Source: an uncultured Lachnospiraceae bacterium | GTDB taxonomy: Bacteria > Bacillota_A > Clostridia > Lachnospirales > Lachnospiraceae | Direction: 5' to 3' | Assembly (NCBI GenBank): GCA_946621895.1 | Contig: CAMOOZ010000273.1 | Span: 1 to 15,298, forward strand | Length of the DNA stretch: 15,298 bases | Part shown: positions 7,801 through 13,998 of the stretch, piece by piece | Layout of the letters: each line of letters starts with the position of its first letter | How positions within the stretch are numbered: position 1 is the first letter of the stretch | Notes under the pieces: model-generated | What the model saw: only the letters and a program-made list of their open reading frames with translations | Told to the model about the DNA's origin: nothing | The model's database searches: none | Made by a program: the position numbers and the translations under genes

Positions 7801-8582
7801 CCGGGCAGCAGGGCGCAAAGCCCGAAGCTGCCCTCGGCCAGCCAGCCCCCGTGCAGGAAGGAGCCTCCAGGAAGCAGGGCGCAAAGCTCGAAGGTGCTTC
7901 CGGCCTGTCTGCCAACGGGCAGGGAGAAGATTCCTGGCAGCAGGGCGCAGAAGCCGAAGGCGATCCCGGGCAGCAGGCCTGGTACCCCGGCCTCGATCAC
8001 GCGGCAGGCCTTGCAAATTGCATGACGGAGGAGATCCTGGAGGCAGCCATTCAGGATTTCCGGGATTCCCTCGCCGAAAAGCCGGCGCTGATCGAAAAGC
8101 TTCTGGAAAACGGGGATATCCGCGGCTATGTGACCGAGGTGCATGCGCTGAAGAGCTCGGCCAGACTGATCGGGGCGTCGGAGCTCTCCAAAATGGCCGA
8201 GGAGCTGGAGCTGGCAGGGGATGCGGGCAAAGAGGAGCTCCTGAAGGAAAAGACGCCGGCCCTGCTGGAATTATACCTGAGCTACCGGGAAAAGCTGGCG
8301 CTTCCGGGAGCGGATGCCGCATCGGCAGGCGGAGCGCCGGAGGCAGGGCAGGAAGCTTTGCCGGAGCTCCCCCCGGAGCAGCTTGAGGAGGCGTATACGG
8401 GGATCCGGGAATTTGCGGATGCCTTCGATTTTGATTCCGCCCTCGGAATCCTGGATATGCTGGCGGACTATGCGCTGCCGGAAGAAGAAAGGGCAAGGGA
8501 AGAGACGCTTCGCCGGGCGCTTCGCGCCGGGGACAGGGCGGAGGCGCTGAGGCTGCTGGAAGAAGGAACTGTCACGAAATAA
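4887..8582 (+). CDS. Hybrid sensor histidine kinase (membrane sensor, HAMP, HisKA, HATPase, receiver, HPt)
   Basis: This 1231-residue phosphorelay kinase has six hydrophobic segments (about 12-165), a basic cytoplasmic stretch (166-205), TM7 (about 207-229), an extracytoplasmic loop (about 230-445) with three 40-residue repeats, TM8 (446-467) and a HAMP-like region (468-535). HisKA has H562 in SHEIRTPINA. HATPase motifs are N679 (N box), DTGIGI at 711-716, PFER near 727 and GTGLGM at 741-746. The receiver has D818/D819, phospho-acceptor D862, T894 and K916. An Ala/Gly/Gln-rich repetitive linker (about 940-1030) leads to an HPt domain with H1086 in VHALKSSARLIGA. Residues 1160-1231 are a helical tail. 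The expected relay is H562 to D862 to H1086, then to the response regulator downstream. ATG 4887 is chosen because the membrane segment follows directly and a GGGGTG lies just upstream; ATG 4860 in frame would add nine residues. The signal sensed is unknown. Confidence 0.93.
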   Translation: MNKENKYLAAAKLIRLLLVLATALISIMAVLKADRLGGMEVFLFLLSGVPISLLTNLYGFITGMVCFSLIFVCCAFASPEQAYFAAYYLLAVLQTNFLMGGLRKRGWFRAILMFLFSALFMGSFFYLVYYGIGGRSMLTFNPFYLLISVGLLIPVTVLTGLCARLLPKLAPEKLKRCFRCLVPSAHGALKEGDFRYLRSLRSISGQLTLVLAGEALVLALGGAVFSNILMPGMGKVLIERRQPGEQPPALQDPAAREMQPAESAGAGDLQSTDTSDISAGIPAAGPLGDPPEGIPGQAQQQPAAGAGDLQSTDTPDVSAEIPAAGSAGDPSEGIHGQALQQSAAGAGDLQSTDTPDVSAGIPAVGSAGDPPEGIPGQALQQPAAGAGDPGAMPPGGMPAGHEPPPPGMRPSLLDGMVDYLDTVEIISREDAENEFVLNDDALAFDLKLILLLFSTAFPLVTLANYFIQRRIAMPIVLLADKANDFAMGNEEERASTARELDELPMKKRRDEIGILQRSIRSTFREINEYVEKLREEQRLKEDLEVARRANEAKSSFLSNMSHEIRTPINAVLGLDEMILRESTDPRTLAYATDIKNSGKSLLSLVNDILDFSKIEAGKLEILPVEYELSSVINDLVNMIRIKAEEKGLELKIEVDPALPHLLYGDEVRLKQCVLNILTNAVKYTEKGSVTLRVGFARLSDEEISLSYQVADTGIGIREEDLVKLYSPFERIEEVRNRTIEGTGLGMSIVKNLLAMMGTQLNVKSVYGEGSDFSFAVTQRVIKWEAIGNFAETYRRTAGKAGVYHEKLKAPDALILITDDTPMNLTVAKGLLKRTEIRVDTAVSGEETLEKIKETHYDAIFIDHRMPKMDGIETLHAMEGLPGSLNRDTPCIALTANAVSGAREMYLEAGFADYLSKPIDGEKLETMLIRYLPAEKVQLTPAEGGQGEAAAKAGGQDAAAPPGRQGAEAEGDPGQQGAKPEAALGQPAPVQEGASRKQGAKLEGASGLSANGQGEDSWQQGAEAEGDPGQQAWYPGLDHAAGLANCMTEEILEAAIQDFRDSLAEKPALIEKLLENGDIRGYVTEVHALKSSARLIGASELSKMAEELELAGDAGKEELLKEKTPALLELYLSYREKLALPGADAASAGGAPEAGQEALPELPPEQLEEAYTGIREFADAFDFDSALGILDMLADYALPEEERAREETLRRALRAGDRAEALRLLEEGTVTK
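5679..6038 (+). repeat. Three tandem 120-bp repeats in the kinase sensor loop
   Basis: The units at 5679-5798, 5799-5918 and 5919-6038 are each exactly 120 bp and encode 40 residues (residues 265-384), starting GAGDLQSTDT. A truncated fourth start (GAGD) follows. By eye, units 2 and 3 differ at about six bases and units 1 and 2 at about a dozen, with no frameshift. The unit is rich in Gly, Ala, Pro, Asp and Gln and looks disordered. Confidence 0.95.
7775..7976 (+). repeat. Direct repeats in the kinase receiver-HPt linker
   Basis: A near-identical stretch of about 37 bp, encoding QGAEAEGDPGQQ, occurs at 7775-7811 and again at 7940-7976, 165 bp (55 residues) apart. Between them are shorter imperfect echoes of the QGAK/QGAE-E type. 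The linker is therefore built from degenerate repeats that keep the reading frame. Confidence 0.85.
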
Positions 8583-8693
8583 CCTGACCGGTTTTTGCCG
8601 AAAGAACCATATATCGCAGTTCCTAAGCGAATGACCCGTTCGCATTTGCGGTTTGATGCAATGGTGATAACTTTGTTTCAGAAAGGGAAAAAC
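8583..8693 (+). other. Kinase-response regulator intergenic region
   Basis: The 111-base gap is long for tightly coupled operon genes. It holds a small dyad (GCGAA/TTCGC around 8624-8640) and a GAAAGGGA ribosome binding site at 8681-8688. No convincing -35/-10 pair and no T-tailed hairpin was found, so read-through from the kinase gene is the simplest reading. Confidence 0.4.
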
Positions 8694-9452
8694 ATGAAAA
8701 AACTGACCCTGATCGGCGAGACCTCCGGCTTCATGGTAAATTCCGTGAAAAACGGGCTGACCAAAGCGGGATATGAAGTGATCTCCGTTTCGCCGGAGCT
8801 GACAGCCATCAGCCGCCTGCCGGAGAAGACCGGGATCCTGCTGATCTATCTGGACGGGAAAATGCTTTCCGGCGAGGAGCTTTTCGTCTATATCCGGGAC
8901 GACGCGGTGGAAAACCACAGGCGTGTTTTCCTGATCGGCAGCAGGGAGGAGCTGGAGGAGGCGCGTAAGAAGATGCCGGGGATCGTCAATCTCCGGGATT
9001 TTGAGCGCCCCTTCAATCTGCAGAGCGTCCTGGAAGCGCTGGAACGGGAGTTTGAAGAGGAAAAGAAGGCGCTGGAGCGAAAGAAGATCCTGATCGTGGA
9101 CGATAATCCGACGATGCTGCAGTCCTTCAAGCGCATGCTGGAGTCGAAATACAGGGTGTTTATCGCGAATTCCGGGATCAATGCGTTCACTTTTCTGGGG
9201 AAAACACCGGTGGACCTGATCCTGCTGGATTATGAGATGCCCGTGGCCAACGGCCCGCAGGTGCTGGAGATGATCCGCTCCGAGCCGTCCATGGCGCATA
9301 TTCCGGTGATGTTTCTGACGGCGAAGAGCGACCGGGGCAGCGTGATGAGCGTGATCAGCCTGAAGCCGGAAAAATATCTTTTAAAAACGATGCCCCCGGC
9401 CGAGCTGATCCGGAATATTGATGAGTTCTTTGAGGCTCCCCGTCATCCTTGA
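8694..9452 (+). CDS. Tandem-receiver response regulator without an output domain
   Basis: The 252-residue cytosolic protein consists of two receiver-like domains and nothing else. Residues 2-118 form a degenerate receiver: the acidic pair is reduced to E9, an aspartate remains at the acceptor position (D54, in LLIYLDG), and the conserved lysine is replaced by R105 (FERPF). A charged helix (115-130) leads to a canonical receiver at 130-246, with D136/D137, acceptor D179 in LLDYEMP, T209 and K231. ATG 8694 is chosen for its GAAAGGGA site and because the upstream in-frame codons look non-coding. Lying just after the hybrid kinase, it is the likely final phospho-acceptor from the HPt histidine. 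With no DNA-binding or enzymatic domain, it probably acts through protein contacts; the targets are unknown. Confidence 0.88.
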   Translation: MKKLTLIGETSGFMVNSVKNGLTKAGYEVISVSPELTAISRLPEKTGILLIYLDGKMLSGEELFVYIRDDAVENHRRVFLIGSREELEEARKKMPGIVNLRDFERPFNLQSVLEALEREFEEEKKALERKKILIVDDNPTMLQSFKRMLESKYRVFIANSGINAFTFLGKTPVDLILLDYEMPVANGPQVLEMIRSEPSMAHIPVMFLTAKSDRGSVMSVISLKPEKYLLKTMPPAELIRNIDEFFEAPRHP

Positions 9453-9535
9453 AAATGCTCCGACTCGGTTTTTCACTGCGATAAATCGCGTGCAAGCCGT
9501 TGTTCTGCGGCAGCCGCACAGGCGGAAAATGCTTC

Positions 9536-9572
9536 GGATCTGACGGGGCGCTATCCCGTCACGCGTAGATCC
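9536..9572. terminator. Hairpin at the convergent response regulator / EAL gene junction
   Basis: GACGGG (9542-9547) pairs with CCCGTC (9555-9560), and the outer arms GGATCT (9536-9541) and AGATCC (9567-9572) extend it. The structure covers the stop codon of the - strand gene (9559-9561). Another compact dyad, TGCGGC/GCCGCA, lies at 9506-9518, and a T-run at 9469-9473. A bidirectional terminator is plausible, but no classic stem plus T-tail is present. Confidence 0.4.
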
Positions 9573-11259
9573 GCTTTTTCAGGCGCTCCTGGAATTCCTG
9601 ACGCGGGAGGGGCCTGTCGAAGAAATAGCCCTGAATGATGTTGCAGTGCAGATCCCGGACACGGCCCACCTGCGCCTCTGTTTCCACGCCCTCAGCCACG
9701 ATATCCGTGTGCAGCCTGGTCAGCATGCCGGCAATGGATTCCACCACGATCGCGTCCTTGGTGTCGCCGTTTCCCAGGGTGTCCACAAAAGCCTTGTCCA
9801 GCTTCACCACATCAAAGTCCAGATTGGTAAACATCGAAAGGGACGAATATCCCGTTCCGAAATCATCCATGGATACGCTCACGCCCCGCGCGTGCATTTT
9901 GTCCGTGAAGGCGGAGAGAGCTGCGAAATCCTCGTAAAAGGAGGTTTCCGTGACCTCGATCTCGATGTATTTTCCTTCGATCCCGTATTTGTCCAGGATA
10001 TCCAGCGTATCCTCGGCCAGGGTCTTCTCCAGGAAATCCCTGCGGCTGTAGTTCACGGAGATGCGCACCGGATCAATACCCATGTCGATCCAATCCCGCA
10101 GATCCCTGCATACGCACTCCAGCATATATTGATCCACCCGTGTGATCAGGGAATCATTTTCCAGATAGGGGATAAATTCTCCGGGGGAAACAGGCTTGCC
10201 ATCCCGGATCCAGCGGACCAGCGCTTCGGCGCCGATCAGTTTTTTTTCACTCACATGAACCTTGGGCTGATAGTAGGGCACGACCTCGCCCCGCTCCATC
10301 GCTTCAGGGAAAACGGCCGTGACCCATCGCTGGCGCATGGCCCTCTCCTGCATTTCCTTCCGGAAGACCACCACATCCTGTGCGCTGCGCCTTGCGATCT
10401 CAAAGGCAATGCCGGCGTTCTGCATGATCGAGGAGATAGTGTCCCCCTTCTCACAGTGATAGATCCCCATGCGGCTTTCGAGGTGCACCTCAACGGGGTT
10501 TCCCTTTTCGCTCCTGGCCTTACAACGGATATTCTCCAGCTTTTTTCTGAGCCGGGCAAACCTTTCCTTGCGGATCAGGATAAAGAAATTATCCCCGCCC
10601 AGCCGCGCCACGCATTCCTTTTCCGGATCGATACAGTGGTAGATCGCGCCGGCAAAATGGATGAGCAGCTTATCCCCTTCCTTTACGCCGAAATTGCGGT
10701 TCACGATCTTGAAATTTTTCAGGTTCAGGAAAATAGCAGAAAAATCCTCGGGGGCGTAGCCTCTTTTGAGAAGGGCTTTGCTGCCCTCAATGATCCCGGC
10801 ATTGTTCATCAGGCCCGTCAGGATATCCAGATATCTGGAGCGGTGAATATGGTTGATCAGCCTTGCGCGGCTGTAGACGATGTAATAAAGCCGTCCCAAG
10901 GTGGCGATATCGTTCCACTCCGTTTCGGTCCATTGATGGCCCCTTACCGGGTAAACGCGCACGATGCCCGTTCCCATCAGGCCCTCATCGAAGGTCAGCT
11001 CCCTGGCTTCGGCGTCGGGAGCTGCATCCTCATCGTAGACCGTTTCCAGATGGGCTTCACCGCCGTCCAGCTCATAAACATTGGGCTTTAACCGGATATC
11101 GATCACGATCCTGGCCACGAAAAAACGCTTTGCCAGCGGGCGGAGAGACTCCCGGCTGGCGGCATAGATCGGATAGAATCCATCCGCTTTAAGGTCAATG
11201 GAATTGATCAGGCAGTTCAGCTCGTCTTCCTGAAATTCGCGGTCCTTATAATCTTCCAT
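9559..11259 (-). CDS. c-di-GMP phosphodiesterase: degenerate GGDEF plus intact EAL domain
   Basis: The 566-residue soluble protein has an N-terminal region (about 1-135) that may be a GAF-like sensor. Next comes a GGDEF fold (about 140-300) with GGDNF at 221-225, so the glutamate of the signature is lost, and no RxxD site precedes it. The C-terminal EAL domain (about 320-562) has every catalytic residue I can place: E345 (EAL), N403, E435 and E438 (EVTE), D465-D466 (DDFGTG), K486, E523 (AEGVET) and Q543. It should therefore hydrolyse c-di-GMP to pGpG, with the GGDEF part perhaps binding GTP as a regulator. ATG 11259 has a GGAGG about 13 bases upstream, a rather long spacing. It begins 47 bases after the murG stop on the same strand, which suggests co-transcription with murG, and it converges on the response regulator. 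Confidence 0.92.
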   Translation of the reverse strand: MEDYKDREFQEDELNCLINSIDLKADGFYPIYAASRESLRPLAKRFFVARIVIDIRLKPNVYELDGGEAHLETVYDEDAAPDAEARELTFDEGLMGTGIVRVYPVRGHQWTETEWNDIATLGRLYYIVYSRARLINHIHRSRYLDILTGLMNNAGIIEGSKALLKRGYAPEDFSAIFLNLKNFKIVNRNFGVKEGDKLLIHFAGAIYHCIDPEKECVARLGGDNFFILIRKERFARLRKKLENIRCKARSEKGNPVEVHLESRMGIYHCEKGDTISSIMQNAGIAFEIARRSAQDVVVFRKEMQERAMRQRWVTAVFPEAMERGEVVPYYQPKVHVSEKKLIGAEALVRWIRDGKPVSPGEFIPYLENDSLITRVDQYMLECVCRDLRDWIDMGIDPVRISVNYSRRDFLEKTLAEDTLDILDKYGIEGKYIEIEVTETSFYEDFAALSAFTDKMHARGVSVSMDDFGTGYSSLSMFTNLDFDVVKLDKAFVDTLGNGDTKDAIVVESIAGMLTRLHTDIVAEGVETEAQVGRVRDLHCNIIQGYFFDRPLPRQEFQERLKKRIYA

Positions 11260-11306
11260 GATGCTGCGTTATCCTCCGTGACAGGTCTGCGATGAACAGG
11301 GACATT

Positions 11307-12404
11307 TTATGTGCGCGTGCGCTGCGCGGTTTTTTCCAGAAGCTCCACGATGATGCTCACGGCATCCGTATGAGCGCTGTTTTCCATGCATCGGATGTAG
11401 TTTTCCCTGTCCGCATAGACCTCGTTCACCTTCTGCGCGAGGGCGAGGGGGGTGAGGTCGTCTTCATCGATGACAAGGGAAAAGCCCTGGGCCGCAAAGG
11501 ATGCGGCGTTTAAAAGCTGGTCGCCCCGGGATGCGTTTTTCGGCAGGGGGATCAGGACATTGGGCTTTTTTAATGCCAGCAGCTCGCAGATCGCGTTTGC
11601 CCCGGCTCTGGAGATCACGATATCCGCCAGCGCGAACACATCCTTCAGCTCACTCTTTAAGTATTCAAACTGACGATACCCTTCCGTGCGCAGCAGGAGG
11701 TTATCGATCTTGTCCTTTCCGGTGATATGGATCACCTGAAAATCCGAAAGCAGCCGGGGCAGGGCGGAGCGCACCACGCGGTTCACCGAGGCCGCGCCGA
11801 GGGAACCGCCGATCACAAGGAGCACGGGCTTATCCGGTGTAAACCCGCACAGCGCAAGGGCCTTTTCCCTGCTTCCCGAGAGCAGCTCGGCCCGGATCGG
11901 GGTGCCCGTCAGAATGGCCTTTCCCGGGGGCAGCTTTTCCAGTGTTTCCGGAAAGTTGCAGCAGATCTTATCCGCCTTCGGGATGCTGAGCCTGTTTGCC
12001 AGGCCGGGCGTCATATCCGATTCGTGCAGGATGCAGGGGATCTTCAGCTTTGCCGCGGCCCTGACCACCGGCACGGACACATACCCGCCCTTGGAAAAGA
12101 TCACATCCGGCTTCAGCGCGGAAAGCAGATCTTTGGCTTCCCGATAGCCTTTGATCACCTTGAAGGGATCCGTGAAATTCTGGGGGTCGAAATAGCGTCT
12201 CAGTTTGCCGGAGGAGATCCCGTAATAGGGAATGTCGAAATCTGCGATCAGGCGTTTTTCAATGCCTTCATAGGAGCCGATATAGGAGATATCAAAGCCC
12301 TTCGCTCTCAGCGGAGGGATCAGTGCGATATTCGGGGTCACATGCCCCGCGGAGCCTCCTCCCGTCAGCACGACAGAAGGTGATCTCATGGGATTTTCAG
12401 CCAT
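11307..12404 (-). CDS. murG: MurG-type UDP-GlcNAc:lipid I N-acetylglucosaminyltransferase
   Basis: The 365-residue protein matches MurG, which converts lipid I to lipid II at the inner face of the membrane during peptidoglycan synthesis. Motifs are TGGGSAGHVTPN (14-25), SKGGYVSVPVVRAA (104-117), HESD followed by MTPGLAN (127-137), GGSLGA (199-204), SRAGANAICE (265-274) and GDQLLNA (294-300). The HESD form, instead of HEQN, is typical of a Gram-positive subgroup. The start at 12404 is chosen for an AGGAAAG site four bases upstream and because it leaves the expected length; the open frame further upstream would run into promoter DNA. The gene stands outside a cell-division cluster, is divergent from pgi and is followed by the GGDEF/EAL gene. 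It may be the only MurG or a second copy. Confidence 0.92.
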   Translation of the reverse strand: MAENPMRSPSVVLTGGGSAGHVTPNIALIPPLRAKGFDISYIGSYEGIEKRLIADFDIPYYGISSGKLRRYFDPQNFTDPFKVIKGYREAKDLLSALKPDVIFSKGGYVSVPVVRAAAKLKIPCILHESDMTPGLANRLSIPKADKICCNFPETLEKLPPGKAILTGTPIRAELLSGSREKALALCGFTPDKPVLLVIGGSLGAASVNRVVRSALPRLLSDFQVIHITGKDKIDNLLLRTEGYRQFEYLKSELKDVFALADIVISRAGANAICELLALKKPNVLIPLPKNASRGDQLLNAASFAAQGFSLVIDEDDLTPLALAQKVNEVYADRENYIRCMENSAHTDAVSIIVELLEKTAQRTRT

Positions 12405-12435
12405 CAGTCTTTCCTTATTCTGATTTGATACGCGG

Positions 12436-12464
12436 ATTCTACCATAAAAAAAAAGCCTTGGAAA
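12436..12464 (-). promoter_or_regulatory. Candidate promoter of murG
   Basis: On the - strand, TTTCCA (12464-12459) and TAGAAT (12441-12436) are separated by 17 bases that include a nine-T run. The leader to the murG start is short, about 25 bases. The -35 lies only four bases from the -35 of the opposing pgi promoter. Confidence 0.5.
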
Positions 12465-12468
12465 GGGT

Positions 12469-12496
12469 TTTTCAGCGGTTTTTTCTGTGCTACACT
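12469..12496 (+). promoter_or_regulatory. Candidate promoter of pgi
   Basis: TTTTCA (12469-12474) and TACACT (12491-12496) are separated by 16 bases. It lies back to back with the murG promoter. The pgi ribosome binding site, GGAGGGA at 12524-12530, is followed by ATG at 12537. Confidence 0.5.
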
Positions 12497-12536
12497 GAAT
12501 TCGCAGAAGTGATAACAGAGCATGGAGGGAGATACA

Positions 12537-13883
12537 ATGAGTATTACATTTGATTGTTCCAGAGCGGCTGGCTTTATCCGGGACGAGGAGCTCTCCGGGA
12601 TCAGGGAGCAGGCGCTGCTGGCGGCAAAAATACTGACGGAAAAAAGCGGGCAGGGCAATGCCTTTCTGGGGTGGCTGGATCTGCCGGTTGATCATGACAA
12701 AGAGGAGTTTTCACGCATCCTTTCCGCGGCGGAAAAGATCCGGAAGGAATCCGAGGTCCTCGTGGTCGTGGGGATCGGCGGCTCTTACCTGGGGGCCAGG
12801 GCGGCGATCGAATGTCTGGGCCACAGCTTCGGCAATGCCGCGCCGAAGGAATTAAGAGGAGGCGCTCCCGAGATTTATTTCGCCGGAAATTCCATCAGCT
12901 CCGCTTATCTGGCGGACCTTTTGGAGGTCATCGGGGAGAGGGATTTCTCCGTGAATGTGATCTCAAAATCCGGAACGACTACGGAACCCGCCATCGCTTT
13001 CCGGGTACTGAAGAAAAAGCTGGAGGAGAAATACGGGAAAAAGGGCGCTGCGGAGCGGATCTACGCGACCACGGACAAAAAGAAGGGCGCCTTGAAGCAG
13101 CTGGCGGACGCCGAGGGCTATGTCTGCTTCGTGGTGCCCGATGATGTGGGCGGGCGCTTTTCCGTGCTCACGGCAGTAGGCCTTCTGCCGATCGCCGCCT
13201 CCGGCGCGGATATCACCGCGCTGATGGAGGGCGCCGCGGAGGGCAGGAAAAAGGCGCTGGAGACGCCCTTTGAGGAAAACGGAGCCCTGCGCTATGCCGC
13301 GATCAGAAATATCCTTGCGAGAAAGGGTAAGGCCGTGGAGGTGCTGGCAAATTATGAGCCTTCGCTGCATTATGTGTCCGAATGGTGGAAACAGCTCTAC
13401 GGCGAGAGCGAGGGGAAGGATAAGAAGGGGATCTTTCCGGCCTCCGTGGATCTGACCACGGATCTGCATTCCATGGGCCAGTTTATCCAGGACGGCGCGA
13501 GGATCATGTTCGAGACCGTGCTGGATGTGGAAAAGCCGAAAAAGCAGATCACGATCGAGGCGGAGCCGGAGGATCTGGACGGGCTGAATTATCTGGCCGG
13601 AAAGACGATGGATTTCGTGAATCACTCCGCGATGAACGGGACGATCCTGGCACATACGGACGGGCAGGTGCCCAATCTGGTGATCCGGATCGGCGAAATG
13701 AACGAAAGAAATCTGGGCGAGCTGTTTTATTTCTTCGAGTTCGCCTGCGGCGTCAGCGGTTATCTTTCCGGGGTAAACCCCTTTGACCAGCCGGGCGTGG
13801 AGAGCTATAAGAAGAATATGTTTGCGCTGCTGGGAAAGCCCGGATATGAGGAGGCAAGAGAAGAGCTGATGAAACGGTTATGA
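12537..13883 (+). CDS. pgi: Glucose-6-phosphate isomerase
   Basis: The 448-residue enzyme interconverts glucose-6-phosphate and fructose-6-phosphate in glycolysis and gluconeogenesis. Its length and residues match the short Firmicute type. The sugar-phosphate loops are GIGGSYLGA (79-87) and SKSGTTTE (143-150); GGRFSV is at 205-210; the catalytic E290 is in YGESEGK, H311 in DLHSMGQ and K425 in VESYKKN. These numbers coincide with E290/H311/K425 of the Geobacillus stearothermophilus enzyme as I recall them. The start at 12537 is preferred to an in-frame ATG at 12522, because that ATG overlaps the GGAGGGA ribosome binding site. The enzyme is intact and monocistronic by context: it is divergent from murG and convergent with the carboxypeptidase gene. 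Confidence 0.97.
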   Translation: MSITFDCSRAAGFIRDEELSGIREQALLAAKILTEKSGQGNAFLGWLDLPVDHDKEEFSRILSAAEKIRKESEVLVVVGIGGSYLGARAAIECLGHSFGNAAPKELRGGAPEIYFAGNSISSAYLADLLEVIGERDFSVNVISKSGTTTEPAIAFRVLKKKLEEKYGKKGAAERIYATTDKKKGALKQLADAEGYVCFVVPDDVGGRFSVLTAVGLLPIAASGADITALMEGAAEGRKKALETPFEENGALRYAAIRNILARKGKAVEVLANYEPSLHYVSEWWKQLYGESEGKDKKGIFPASVDLTTDLHSMGQFIQDGARIMFETVLDVEKPKKQITIEAEPEDLDGLNYLAGKTMDFVNHSAMNGTILAHTDGQVPNLVIRIGEMNERNLGELFYFFEFACGVSGYLSGVNPFDQPGVESYKKNMFALLGKPGYEEAREELMKRL

Positions 13884-13889
13884 CCCGCT

Positions 13890-13960
13890 GCCGCCCGAAT
13901 GCGCAGAGGAAAAAGGCGCTTTGCGCCGCGCATTCGGCGGCCCCGGCCGCAAGCGGCCGG
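13890..13960. terminator. Large nested hairpins at the convergent pgi / carboxypeptidase junction
   Basis: Arms 13890-13904 and 13928-13941 pair over 14 bp with one extra C in the left arm, and enclose a second stem GGCGC/GCGCC (13915-13919, 13923-13927). Directly after it, CCGGCCGC (13943-13950) pairs perfectly with GCGGCCGG (13953-13960) around AA. Position suggests transcription termination for both genes. No T-run follows, so these may equally be repeat-element dyads. The rest of the gap up to 13998 shows nothing clear. Confidence 0.5.
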
Positions 13961-13998
13961 CGAAAGGATCAGCTTGCAGCGGATCAGGGCCTCCTGAA

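Noticed and set aside
9646..11091. Long open frame on the + strand opposite the GGDEF/EAL gene
   Set aside because: Antisense to an intact EAL protein, with His/Gln/Asp-rich composition typical of a shadow frame and no ribosome binding site.
12405..12695. Possible 97-residue N-terminal extension of MurG
   Set aside because: It would run through the divergent promoters and the start of pgi. MurG motif spacing and length fit a start at 12404.
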